Origin: UBA9732 sp052170315
GTDB taxonomy: Bacteria; Spirochaetota; Spirochaetia; Sphaerochaetales; Sphaerochaetaceae
Assembly: GCA_052170315.1 (NCBI GenBank)
Contig: JBQNAT010000021.1
Coordinates: 1 to 13,529 of the forward strand
Reading direction: 5' to 3'
Length of the DNA: 13,529 nucleotides
Below are positions 5,938 to 13,477 of the stretch, piece by piece. Made by a program: the position numbers and the translations under genes. The notes beneath the pieces were generated by a model that made no database searches, was not told the DNA's origin, and was given only the letters and a program-made list of their open reading frames with translations. Position 1 is the first letter of the stretch. Each line of letters opens with the position of its first letter.

Positions 5938-7419
5938 ATGTATACTCTCTACGGGTCGGAACAGTCCAAACTCATGGATACGGTAAGTCAGGAAAAGTTC
6001 TCAATTTCAGAGGAAACTCTTATGGAGGACGCTTCTTTTTCCGCCTATTTAATGCTGAAAAATGATATCGGTAAAGCAAAACATACGCTTTTTCTGGCAG
6101 GCGGCGGCAACAACGGCGGAGACGCGCTTGCTATTGCCCGTCTTGCATATCTGGACGGAATCAGAAGTATTTCCGTACTTCTTGCGGACCGCGGAAAAGA
6201 AACAGACCTTAGGGCAAAGCAGAGACGGGCGGTTCAAAGGCTGGGAATAGAAGTTTCAAAAGAACCCTTCACATGCGATGCGAAGTTTGAGCTTAACAAC
6301 GCCGACCTTATTATAGACGGTCTTTTTGGCATAGGGCTTAAGGGAGAACCAAGTGAGCCTTACAATAGCCTGATTTCCCATATAAACAGTAAAAAAATCA
6401 CAGTTATTTCACTTGATGTGCCATCAGGTATGGGAGACAATGTTCCTTTTGGAAAGGCGATAAACGCGTACAGAACTATCTGCATGGGCGAAGAAAAGTA
6501 TGCTTTGTATCTTCCTCAGAACAGGGACTTCGCAGGAATTATTGAAAAAACCTTTCCATTCTTTCCTGAAGCCGCAAAGCCATTTTCCGGCATAAAACGC
6601 ATCATTTTGTCAGACATGAAAATAAGGGATTTTAAAGGAAGCGACTACAAGAAAACAAGAGGCTCAATAGCTGTAATAGGCGGAAGCGGACGTTTTACCG
6701 GAGCTGTTGTGCTTGCGGCAAAAGCCGCTTTCCATTCAGGCGTGGGGCTTGTAACAATATTTACAGAGGAAAAACTCATACCTGTAATTTCAAAGGCGGT
6801 GACATCGGCCATGGTGGCAGGCTACGGCGATGCCGATGATTTGGGAAAATTTGACGCGGTTTTATGCGGACCGGGCATGGGGAAAGACCACGATGATATG
6901 CTGTCACTTGCTTTGAAACAGGCAAAAAAAATAGTTTTGGACGCGGACGGTATAAGGGCTTTTGCCCGTCTGAAAGCCATGGGTGAAGGAAAATGCATTC
7001 TGACACCGCACCTTGGCGAGTATTCTGCCCTGCTGAAAGCATTTTTGCCTGAAGAAAAAACCGATACACCGCAGGCCTGGCTGAACACCCTGAAGAAGCT
7101 GCAAAAAACGGTAAATGCTGTAATTGCCGTAAAGGCCGGCACGGTATGGCTGGAAGACGGACAGCAAAGTCTTGTTTATGACGGGCAGAACCCTTCACTG
7201 GGGGTTGCGGGCTCAGGCGATGTTCTTTCAGGAATCATAACGGCTCTGGCGGCCGTATCCAAGCCGGTTGATTTGGAAAACACGCTTGGCGTCGCCGTAA
7301 AAAACGGCGTTTTGATTCATCAGACCGCAGGCCGTCTTGCATGTGAAGAGAAAACCTTCTATTCGGCGGAAGAGCTGATTCAATACATAGGAAAGTCAAT
7401 AAGAACAGGAAATAAATGA
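5938..7419 (+). CDS. nnrD: Bifunctional NAD(P)H-hydrate epimerase / dehydratase
   Basis: The 493-residue protein fuses the two NAD(P)HX repair activities. An N-terminal YjeF_N epimerase domain (about 1-215) shows AGGGNNGGDALAIAR, DLIIDGLFGIGL and DVPSGMGDN. A C-terminal ribokinase-like dehydratase domain (about 230-490) shows KKTRGSIAVIGGSGRFTGA, DAVLCGPGMG, LDADGIRA, ILTPHLGEYSALL and AGSGDVLSGI, where the Asp is the expected catalytic residue. Together they convert hydrated NADH/NADPH back to usable cofactor. Length and domain order are typical of bacterial fusions. ATG 5938 aligns with the usual family start but has no ribosome binding site. Its TGA overlaps the ATG of the next ABC gene by four bases, so expression is probably coupled. 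Confidence 0.93.
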   Translation: MYTLYGSEQSKLMDTVSQEKFSISEETLMEDASFSAYLMLKNDIGKAKHTLFLAGGGNNGGDALAIARLAYLDGIRSISVLLADRGKETDLRAKQRRAVQRLGIEVSKEPFTCDAKFELNNADLIIDGLFGIGLKGEPSEPYNSLISHINSKKITVISLDVPSGMGDNVPFGKAINAYRTICMGEEKYALYLPQNRDFAGIIEKTFPFFPEAAKPFSGIKRIILSDMKIRDFKGSDYKKTRGSIAVIGGSGRFTGAVVLAAKAAFHSGVGLVTIFTEEKLIPVISKAVTSAMVAGYGDADDLGKFDAVLCGPGMGKDHDDMLSLALKQAKKIVLDADGIRAFARLKAMGEGKCILTPHLGEYSALLKAFLPEEKTDTPQAWLNTLKKLQKTVNAVIAVKAGTVWLEDGQQSLVYDGQNPSLGVAGSGDVLSGIITALAAVSKPVDLENTLGVAVKNGVLIHQTAGRLACEEKTFYSAEELIQYIGKSIRTGNK

Positions 7420-9161
7420 CAAAAACACTTCTCAAAAACGTAAAACAATACAGAAAACAGGCAATACTTACACCCATACTCACCGCAGCGGAAGTATTCA
7501 TGGAAATTCTAATTCCCTTTGTTACGGCAATGATAATAGACCGCGGAATACAGCAGGCAAACATGAGAAACATTCTTATATACGGCGCCGTTATGCTGTG
7601 TTTGGCCTTCATAAGCCTGTTTTTCGGTGTACAGGCGGGACGTACCGCGGCAACGGCAGCTACAGGCTTCGCGTCCAATCTGCGCGATGCCATTTACGCA
7701 AATATTCAGACATTCTCGTTTTCCAACATAGACAAGTTCAGCACGGCAGGTCTTGTTACAAGAATGACCACAGATGTAACAAACGTCCAGAATGCCTTCC
7801 AGATGATAATGAGGATAGCCGTAAGGGCTCCGCTTATGCTTATTCTGAGCATAGTCATGTGCTTTGTCATAAACGTTAAGCTCACTCTTATTTTCCTTGC
7901 GGCACTTGCGGTACTTGCGGCCGGCCTTTTTACAATAATGGGCAAAGTAATGCCGGTTTTCAAAAAGGTTTTTGAAAGGTATGACGATTTAAACTCCAGC
8001 GTGCAGGAAAACGTAACGTCCATACGCGTTGTAAAAGCTTTTGTCCGTGAAGACTTTGAAAAGGAAAAATTCGGCAAAGCCGCTTACAACCTTTATGCGC
8101 TTTCCGTAAAAGCCGAAAGCATCCTTGCGTTCGGCAGCCCTATAATGATGACCGTAATCTACTCAAGCATGCTACTGCTTTCATGGCTGGGCGCGAAATT
8201 CATAGTCGGCGGCACCTTGACAACAGGCAACCTCACATCTCTTTTCAGCTACGTAATGAGCATGCTCATGTCGCTGATGATGCTCTCCATGATATTCGTC
8301 ATGATAACAATGAGTCTCGCAAGCGCAAGAAGAATAGCGGAAGTACTTGACGAAAAAGCTGATATAACAAATCCTGAAAACCCTGTAACTGAAGTCAAAG
8401 ACGGTTCAATAGACTTTGACGACGTAAACTTTTCCTACAGACAGGGTACAGGCAGGAACGTGCTTGAAGACATAGACCTTCACATAAAATCAGGGGAAAC
8501 CATTGGAGTAATCGGTGGAACCGGAAGCGGAAAATCCACCCTTGTCAGCCTGATTTCACGTCTTTACGATGTAAAATCCGGAGCCGTGAAAGTTGGCGGA
8601 ACGGACGTACGCTCTTATGATTTGGACACCTTGCGAAATCAGGTGTCCGTAGTTCTGCAGAAAAACGTGCTTTTCAGCGGCACCATTCTTGACAACCTGC
8701 GCTGGGGAAACGAAAACGCCACGGAAGAACAGTGCCGTGAGGCCTGCCGCCTTGCCTGCGCGGACGATTTCATTACACAGTTCCCTGACGGCTACAACAC
8801 TCGCATCGAACAGGGCGGCACCAACGTTTCCGGCGGCCAGAGGCAGCGGCTATGCATCGCGCGCGCTCTTCTCAAAAACCCGAAAATCATTGTTCTTGAC
8901 GACTCAACCAGCGCCGTAGACACCGCAACGGACGCAAGAATCCGACAGTCCTTCGCCGAGGAAATCCCTGAAACCACCAAACTCATCATCTCTCAGCGAA
9001 TCTCCAGCGTAAAAGACGCAGACCGGATACTTGTTCTGGACAACGGCAGGGTTCATGCCTTCGATACCCACGAAAATCTCCTTAAAAACGACAGTATATA
9101 CAAAGAAATTTATGACGCGCAGATGCAGGGCGGCGGCGATTTTGACGAGAAAATGAACTAA
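7416..9161 (+). CDS. ABC exporter half-transporter, degenerate-site subunit
   Basis: This 581-residue type IV ABC exporter subunit has a six-helix membrane domain (about 15-305) and an ATPase domain (about 330-575). Motifs are Walker A GGTGSGKST (367-375), Q-loop Q415, signature VSGGQ (471-475) and Walker B IIVLDD (491-496). Asp496 replaces the catalytic Glu, and Gln527 (ISQRIS) replaces the H-loop His. These two changes mark it as the degenerate half of a heterodimer like TM287/TM288 or BmrCD. Its intact signature would complete the active site of the partner encoded next. It starts within the nnrD stop codon (ATGA overlap). Substrates of such pairs range from drugs to lipids and peptides, so the cargo is not predictable. 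Confidence 0.93.
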   Translation: MTKTLLKNVKQYRKQAILTPILTAAEVFMEILIPFVTAMIIDRGIQQANMRNILIYGAVMLCLAFISLFFGVQAGRTAATAATGFASNLRDAIYANIQTFSFSNIDKFSTAGLVTRMTTDVTNVQNAFQMIMRIAVRAPLMLILSIVMCFVINVKLTLIFLAALAVLAAGLFTIMGKVMPVFKKVFERYDDLNSSVQENVTSIRVVKAFVREDFEKEKFGKAAYNLYALSVKAESILAFGSPIMMTVIYSSMLLLSWLGAKFIVGGTLTTGNLTSLFSYVMSMLMSLMMLSMIFVMITMSLASARRIAEVLDEKADITNPENPVTEVKDGSIDFDDVNFSYRQGTGRNVLEDIDLHIKSGETIGVIGGTGSGKSTLVSLISRLYDVKSGAVKVGGTDVRSYDLDTLRNQVSVVLQKNVLFSGTILDNLRWGNENATEEQCREACRLACADDFITQFPDGYNTRIEQGGTNVSGGQRQRLCIARALLKNPKIIVLDDSTSAVDTATDARIRQSFAEEIPETTKLIISQRISSVKDADRILVLDNGRVHAFDTHENLLKNDSIYKEIYDAQMQGGGDFDEKMN

Positions 9162-9171
9162 GGAAGACAAA

Positions 9172-11088
9172 ATGAGTGAAAATAACACAAGACATGTCCA
9201 GAGCTCTCCGCGCGGTATGTTGGTAAAACCGCAGAAAGAAACATTTAAATCGGTAGGCAGGGTACTGAAATACGTACTCAAAGAATACAAGGCGGCCTGC
9301 TTCACAGTGCTGGTCTGCATAATAATATCCGCGCTTGCGACCCTAACCTTCACGCTTTTCATCAGAAGTCTCATAGATGATTACATTCTGCCGCTTACAG
9401 GAATCGCAAATCCCGACTTTTCGCCTCTGGCGCACAAACTTCTTGAAATAGCAGGCATACTTGCCGTTGGAGTCGCAGCTTCCTATGCAATGAACCGTAT
9501 TATGGTCACAGTCAGCCAGGGAACGATGAAACGCCTTAGAGTCGAGCTTTTCAACAAAATGGAAAGCCTGCCTGTAAAGTATTTTGACACACACTCGCAC
9601 GGCGACATCATGTCAGTCTATACCAACGACGTAGACACCCTGAGGCAGGTCATCAGCCAGAGCCTTCCCCAGCTTGTAAGCTCATCCATTACCCTTATCT
9701 CCACCCTTATAAGCATGATAGCCCTTAACATACCGCTTACGGCAATCTCTCTGTTCATGGTCTTTATCAGCCTGAGAGTTACCGCAAAGCTCAGTTCAAT
9801 CTCCGGTAAATTTTTCACCCAACAGCAGAAAGACCTTGGCGCGGTAAACGGCTATATAGAAGAAATGATTCAGGGTCAGAAGGTTGTAAAAGTCTTCTGC
9901 CATGAAGAAAAAAGCGTTCATGATTTTGAAATCCTTAACCATAAACTAAAAGACAGCGCCAGAAACGCAAACAGAATCGTAAACATTATAATGCCTGTCA
10001 ACGGCAATATCGGCAACATCAGCTATGTTCTGGTTGCGGTATCGGGCGCCCTTGCGGCTCTGAGCGGCTTTACAGGCCTTACCCTTGGAGCTCTTGTCTC
10101 ATTCATGACTCTTAACCGCAACTTCTCCCAGCCTATTACTCAGGTAAGCCAGCAGTTCAGCAGCATAGTCATGGCCGGCGCGGGAGCAAAACGTGTCTTT
10201 GAAATAATGGACGAAAAACCTGAAGAAGATAACAGCTATGTTGAACTTGTCCGCGCCCAAATAGATGAAGACGGAAACATAACCGAAACGCAGGATATAA
10301 CAGGTACATGGGCATGGAAGCATCCGCATCGAGCAGAAGGAACCGTCTCATACAAAAAGCTTGAAGGAGCGGTTACCTTTGACAGCGTAAACTTCGGTTA
10401 CGTTCCCGAAAAGACAGTACTGCATGACATAAAGATGTATGCAAAACCCGGCCAGAAACTCGCGTTTGTAGGCAGTACCGGTGCGGGAAAGACAACGATA
10501 ACGAACCTAATAAACCGCTTCTACGACATACAGGACGGCAAAATTCGCTATGACGGCATAAACATCAGCAAAATCAAAAAAGCGGATCTTCGCCGCAGTC
10601 TTGGAATAGTTCTTCAGGACACTCACCTTTTCACGGGCACTGTAATGGAAAACATCCGCTACGGAAGGCTGGCTGCCACTGATGAGGAATGTATGGAAGC
10701 GGCAAGGCTGTCCAACGCTGACGGTTTCATCCGCAGGCTTCCCAACGGCTATGATACTGTCCTTAAGAACGACGGAGCCAACCTGAGCCAGGGACAGAGG
10801 CAGCTCATCGCAATTGCCAGAGCCGCCGTCGCCAATCCGCCTGCACTCATTCTTGACGAAGCCACTTCTTCTATTGATACGCGTACGGAAGTGCTTGTCC
10901 AGCGCGGCATGGACGCCCTTATGGCAGGCAGAACTTCCTTCGTTATTGCTCACAGGCTTTCAACGGTCAAAAATGCGAACTGCATCATGGTAATGGAACA
11001 GGGCCGCATCATAGAGCGCGGCACTCATGACGAGCTCATTGCCCGGAAGGGCCGATACTACCAGCTGTATACAGGTAAAAAGAACTGA
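9172..11088 (+). CDS. ABC exporter half-transporter, catalytic subunit
   Basis: This 638-residue partner has an extended N-terminus, a membrane domain (about 40-340) and an ATPase domain (about 398-635). Motifs are Walker A GSTGAGKTT (434-442), Q482, signature LSQGQ (538-542), Walker B ALILDE (558-563, catalytic Glu563) and H-loop His594 in IAHRLSTV. The consensus Walker B and His contrast with the neighbouring subunit. The Gln in its signature is as expected for the half that completes the degenerate site. A charged linker insertion (about 348-398, with WAWKHPHRAEGTV) lies between the membrane and ATPase domains; similar insertions occur in YheH/BmrD-like proteins. It starts 10 bp after the first subunit with an AAGGAAG ribosome binding site. 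The two genes almost certainly encode one heterodimer. Confidence 0.94.
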   Translation: MSENNTRHVQSSPRGMLVKPQKETFKSVGRVLKYVLKEYKAACFTVLVCIIISALATLTFTLFIRSLIDDYILPLTGIANPDFSPLAHKLLEIAGILAVGVAASYAMNRIMVTVSQGTMKRLRVELFNKMESLPVKYFDTHSHGDIMSVYTNDVDTLRQVISQSLPQLVSSSITLISTLISMIALNIPLTAISLFMVFISLRVTAKLSSISGKFFTQQQKDLGAVNGYIEEMIQGQKVVKVFCHEEKSVHDFEILNHKLKDSARNANRIVNIIMPVNGNIGNISYVLVAVSGALAALSGFTGLTLGALVSFMTLNRNFSQPITQVSQQFSSIVMAGAGAKRVFEIMDEKPEEDNSYVELVRAQIDEDGNITETQDITGTWAWKHPHRAEGTVSYKKLEGAVTFDSVNFGYVPEKTVLHDIKMYAKPGQKLAFVGSTGAGKTTITNLINRFYDIQDGKIRYDGINISKIKKADLRRSLGIVLQDTHLFTGTVMENIRYGRLAATDEECMEAARLSNADGFIRRLPNGYDTVLKNDGANLSQGQRQLIAIARAAVANPPALILDEATSSIDTRTEVLVQRGMDALMAGRTSFVIAHRLSTVKNANCIMVMEQGRIIERGTHDELIARKGRYYQLYTGKKN

Positions 11089-11115
11089 CTTACAGCTTTG
11101 ACACAGGAAGAAAAA

Positions 11116-11946
11116 TTGAAACGCCATAAAACAATATGCTTTTTATTTTTACTTTTAAGCTTTGTAGGCCTCTCATGCTGTAAGAGTGTCTGTATAAGTA
11201 CGGAAGCAGAAAGAAATGTCTATGGAGTATTCCTTGGTATAAGCGCTGATGAAGCATATAAACTTGACGGTTACGACATTGTCGCAGTTGAAAGCTCGGA
11301 GTTTGATAAAAGCCGGATTGAAAGACTGCATGCAAAAGGAAAGCAAGTCTACGGCTATATAAACATAGGGGCAATTGAGGAATACCGCCCGTACTTTGAA
11401 CGCTTTAAAAGCATAACGCTTGCTGTATATGATACATGGCCTGATGAAAGATGGGTAGATGTATCTTCACAGGCCTGGCAGGATTTCATAGTTAACGAGC
11501 TTGGAAAACAATATGCTGAAAACGGCTTTGACGGCTTCTTTCTTGACAATGCGGATGTTTATTACAACTACCCTTCCGAAGAAATATTTCAGGGATTGTG
11601 CAGAACGCTGGAAAGGCTGAAAGCTTACGGCTGCAAGCTGATTATAAACGGCGGAGACACTTTTGTTTCAAGATGCATAGATGAAAACATGGCACTGAAA
11701 CTTTTTGACGGCATAAATCAGGAAAGTGTATTTACCTCAATTGATTTTGAAGAAAAGAAATACGGAATTCAAAACGAAGCGGAAACAGCTTATTTTAAAA
11801 CATATATTAAAAAGGCAAAAAACTACGGCCTGGATGTATATCTTCTGGAATACGGGGCAAACGGAAAACTTTCAGAACAGATAAACGCCTACTGCGTTGA
11901 AAACGGATTTCTCTGGTACAATGCCGGAAGTTTGGAACTGAAATAA
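11116..11946 (+). CDS. GH114/TM1410-type TIM-barrel glycosidase-like lipoprotein
   Basis: Numbered from TTG 11116, the protein has 276 residues: a basic N-terminus (MKRHK), a hydrophobic core (about 7-19) and Cys21/Cys22 in GLSCCKS. This looks like a lipoprotein signal with a loose lipobox, as in spirochaetes. The rest resembles the TM1410/GH114 family related to endo-alpha-1,4-polygalactosaminidases and the PelA hydrolase domain: VYGYINIGAIEEYRPY (78-93), DGFFLDNAD (139-147, possible acidic catalytic Asp144), INGG (177-180) and VYLLEYGANG (241-250). The start choice rests on AGGAAG (11105-11110) five bases before TTG 11116; an earlier in-frame TTG at 11098 has no such site. It follows the ABC exporter by 27 bp, so it is probably co-transcribed. 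A cell-surface carbohydrate role is inferred; activity is unproven. Confidence 0.8.
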   Translation: MKRHKTICFLFLLLSFVGLSCCKSVCISTEAERNVYGVFLGISADEAYKLDGYDIVAVESSEFDKSRIERLHAKGKQVYGYINIGAIEEYRPYFERFKSITLAVYDTWPDERWVDVSSQAWQDFIVNELGKQYAENGFDGFFLDNADVYYNYPSEEIFQGLCRTLERLKAYGCKLIINGGDTFVSRCIDENMALKLFDGINQESVFTSIDFEEKKYGIQNEAETAYFKTYIKKAKNYGLDVYLLEYGANGKLSEQINAYCVENGFLWYNAGSLELK

Positions 11947-11976
11947 AATGGACTGCCGTTTTGCGGGCAGCCCATT
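11947..11976. terminator. Bidirectional intrinsic terminator
   Basis: AATGGACTGCC (11947-11957) and GGCAGCCCATT (11966-11976) form an 11-bp stem with an 8-base loop. The single A-C mismatch on the plus strand becomes a G-U pair on the minus strand. Minus-strand RNA leaves the stem into UUUUAUUU, a good U-tract, so it should end the alcohol dehydrogenase transcript. The plus-strand stem directly follows the TAA of the GH114-like gene but has a poorer tail, so termination there is less certain. Confidence 0.75.
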
Positions 11977-12003
11977 GATAAGGTTGAATCTTTTAAGGAT
12001 TAA

Positions 12004-13221
12004 TCAGAAATCAACTTCCGTATCGTAGTAGCAGCACTTGAGAAGCTTTTCCATTTCCTCGACACTTGGCTGTCTTGGGTTGGAGCCTGTGCACGCATCC
12101 GCGATAGCGCTTACTGCGATTGAGTGAAGCCTTTCAAGGAAGACGTTCTCAGGAACAAAGCCTTTTTCGCAGGGATAGCTGTCAGCACCATAGTTCTTGA
12201 TGCAGTGAGGGATGTTGAGATCATCATTCATCTTTCTGAGGTAAGCAATGAGAGCTTTAACCTTCTCATTATCGTTCTTGCCCTTAAGCCCCATATAATC
12301 AGCTATGACGCCGTATCTCTGCTTTGCGACAGGGTCCTTTGCGTTGAAAGCGATAACCTTAGGCAGATACATCGCGTTCGCAGCGCCGTGGATGATGTGT
12401 GCGCCGTAGTCTGCGAAAATAGCACCGGTCTTGTGAGCCATTGAGTGGACTATGCCAAGAAGAGCATTGGAGAATGCCATACCGGCAAGGCACTGCGCAT
12501 TGTGCATTCTGTCTCTTGCGGCCATGTCTCCGTTGTATGAAGGGATAAGATCCTTCATTATCATCTCTATGGCATGGATTGCCAGAGGGTCAGTGTAGTC
12601 GTTGTTGGCTGTTGAAACATAAGCTTCAATGGCGTGTGTCATTGCGTCCATACCTGTATGAGCAACAAGCTTCTTAGGCATTGTTTCGGCAAGATCCGGG
12701 TCAACAATAGCCACGTCCGGTGTAATCTCGAAGTCGGCGATAGGATACTTCTTTCCGTCTGTGTAGTTGGTGATGATAGAGAAAGCTGTTACTTCAGTTG
12801 CTGTTCCCGATGTTGAAGAAACGGCGCAGAAGTGAGCCTTTGTCCTGAGTTTAGGAAGCCCGAAGACCTTGCACATATCCTCGAAAGTTGTCTCGGGATA
12901 CTCATACTTAATCCACATGGCCTTTGCAGCATCAATTGGAGAACCGCCGCCGATTGCGACAATCCAGTCAGGCTGGAACTTAAGCATTGCAGCAGCTCCT
13001 CTCATGACTGTTTCAACGGATGGGTCGGACTCGATACCGTCGAAAACCTCAACTTCCATTCCTGCTTCCTTAAGATAAGAAACAGCTCTGTCAAGGAAGC
13101 CGAAACGCTTCATTGAACCGCCGCCAACGCAGACCATTGCTTTCTTTCCCTTGAAAGTCTTCAGAACTTCAAGCGAACCCTTTCCGTGATAAAGATCACG
13201 CGGTAATGTAAAACGTGCCAT
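12004..13221 (-). CDS. Iron-containing alcohol dehydrogenase
   Basis: This 405-residue group III (iron-dependent) dehydrogenase interconverts aldehydes and alcohols with NAD(P)H. The nucleotide-binding motif GGGSPIDAAK lies at 91-100. Likely Fe ligands are D192 and H196 in GMDAMTHAIE, H259 in VHSMAHKTG, and H278 in IIHGAANA, assigned by comparison with FucO-type enzymes. It resembles the ADH half of AdhE and stand-alone fermentative alcohol/butanol dehydrogenases of anaerobes. Length is normal and the frame is intact. The start ATG 13221 has GGAGG about eight bases upstream on the minus strand. It is monocistronic: a terminator lies beyond the stop, and a long repeat-rich upstream region suggests tight control. 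A lactaldehyde- or butanol-type substrate cannot be told apart from the sequence alone. Confidence 0.92.
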   Translation of the reverse strand: MARFTLPRDLYHGKGSLEVLKTFKGKKAMVCVGGGSMKRFGFLDRAVSYLKEAGMEVEVFDGIESDPSVETVMRGAAAMLKFQPDWIVAIGGGSPIDAAKAMWIKYEYPETTFEDMCKVFGLPKLRTKAHFCAVSSTSGTATEVTAFSIITNYTDGKKYPIADFEITPDVAIVDPDLAETMPKKLVAHTGMDAMTHAIEAYVSTANNDYTDPLAIHAIEMIMKDLIPSYNGDMAARDRMHNAQCLAGMAFSNALLGIVHSMAHKTGAIFADYGAHIIHGAANAMYLPKVIAFNAKDPVAKQRYGVIADYMGLKGKNDNEKVKALIAYLRKMNDDLNIPHCIKNYGADSYPCEKGFVPENVFLERLHSIAVSAIADACTGSNPRQPSVEEMEKLLKCCYYDTEVDF

Positions 13222-13279
13222 TGATAACCCTCCAGATGGTTAAATCCATATGTTATTTAAAACGCAGATTCAAAATCAT

Positions 13280-13318
13280 ATTAAAAACTGCGCCGCGCAA
13301 AGAAATTACAGTTTTAAT
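13280..13318 (-). other. Possible leader-RNA hairpin
   Basis: ATTAAAAACTG (13280-13290) and CAGTTTTAAT (13309-13318) can pair with one bulged A around an 18-base loop. Inside or next to it, TGCGC-C-GCGCA (13289-13299) is an odd-length palindrome whose G-C-rich arms could form a competing structure. Both would lie in the untranslated leader of the alcohol dehydrogenase mRNA. I recognise no known riboswitch. Confidence 0.3.
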
Positions 13319-13334
13319 ATCTCTTTACTCTTGA

Positions 13335-13364
13335 ATAATATTACAAAAAAGCAATTTTTGTAAA
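13335..13364 (-). promoter_or_regulatory. Candidate promoter of the alcohol dehydrogenase gene
   Basis: On the minus strand TTTACA (13359-13364) and TATTAT (13335-13340) are 18 bases apart. Initiation near 13328 would give a leader of about 107 nt. The -35 and spacer lie within the palindromes described separately, so a bound regulator would block or reposition RNA polymerase. Confidence 0.5.
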
Positions 13365-13380
13365 GTACTTTTTACAAAAA
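13341..13380. promoter_or_regulatory. Overlapping palindromes, candidate operator
   Basis: Three half-sites of the TTACAAAAA type alternate in orientation. TTACAAAAA (13341-13349) pairs with TTTTTGTAA (13355-13363), 5 bases between. TTTTTGTAAA (13355-13364) pairs with TTTACAAAAA (13371-13380), 6 bases between. The central half-site is shared. They overlap the candidate promoter of the alcohol dehydrogenase. The core TTGTAAA...TTTACAA resembles a Rex (NADH-sensing) operator, but the spacing is 6 rather than the usual 4. Confidence 0.55.
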
Positions 13381-13477
13381 CCGTTTTAATATGTCTTTGT
13401 TCACATTTTAAAAGGTAAGAACTAAGCAAACTCATGAAATAATAAGGAAATAGGTGAAGACGGAATTTAATATCAAA

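Larger units (their letters stand above)
13222..13477 (-). promoter_or_regulatory. Upstream control region of the alcohol dehydrogenase
   Basis: This region has no gene. From the start codon outward it holds the GGAGG ribosome binding site, an AT-rich leader of about 110 nt with a possible hairpin (13280-13318), a candidate promoter (13335-13364), overlapping palindromes (13341-13380), and two near-identical copies of a GTTTTAATAT-type element (13311 and 13383). Bases 13400-13477 are AT-rich and show nothing I can name. Confidence 0.55.

Noticed and set aside
6776..7198. Long minus-strand frames opposite nnrD (also 6822-7142 and 6904-7167)
   Set aside because: They are complementary-strand shadows of a strongly conserved coding region, and the products look low-complexity and unrelated to known families.
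11098..11103. TTGACA as a -35 box for a separate promoter of the GH114-like gene
   Set aside because: No acceptable -10 lies 16-18 bases downstream, and the GH114-like gene is close enough to the exporter to be co-transcribed.
13355..13380. Firm assignment of the palindrome as a Rex site
   Set aside because: The half-sites resemble Rex but are 6 bases apart rather than 4, so the regulator is left open.
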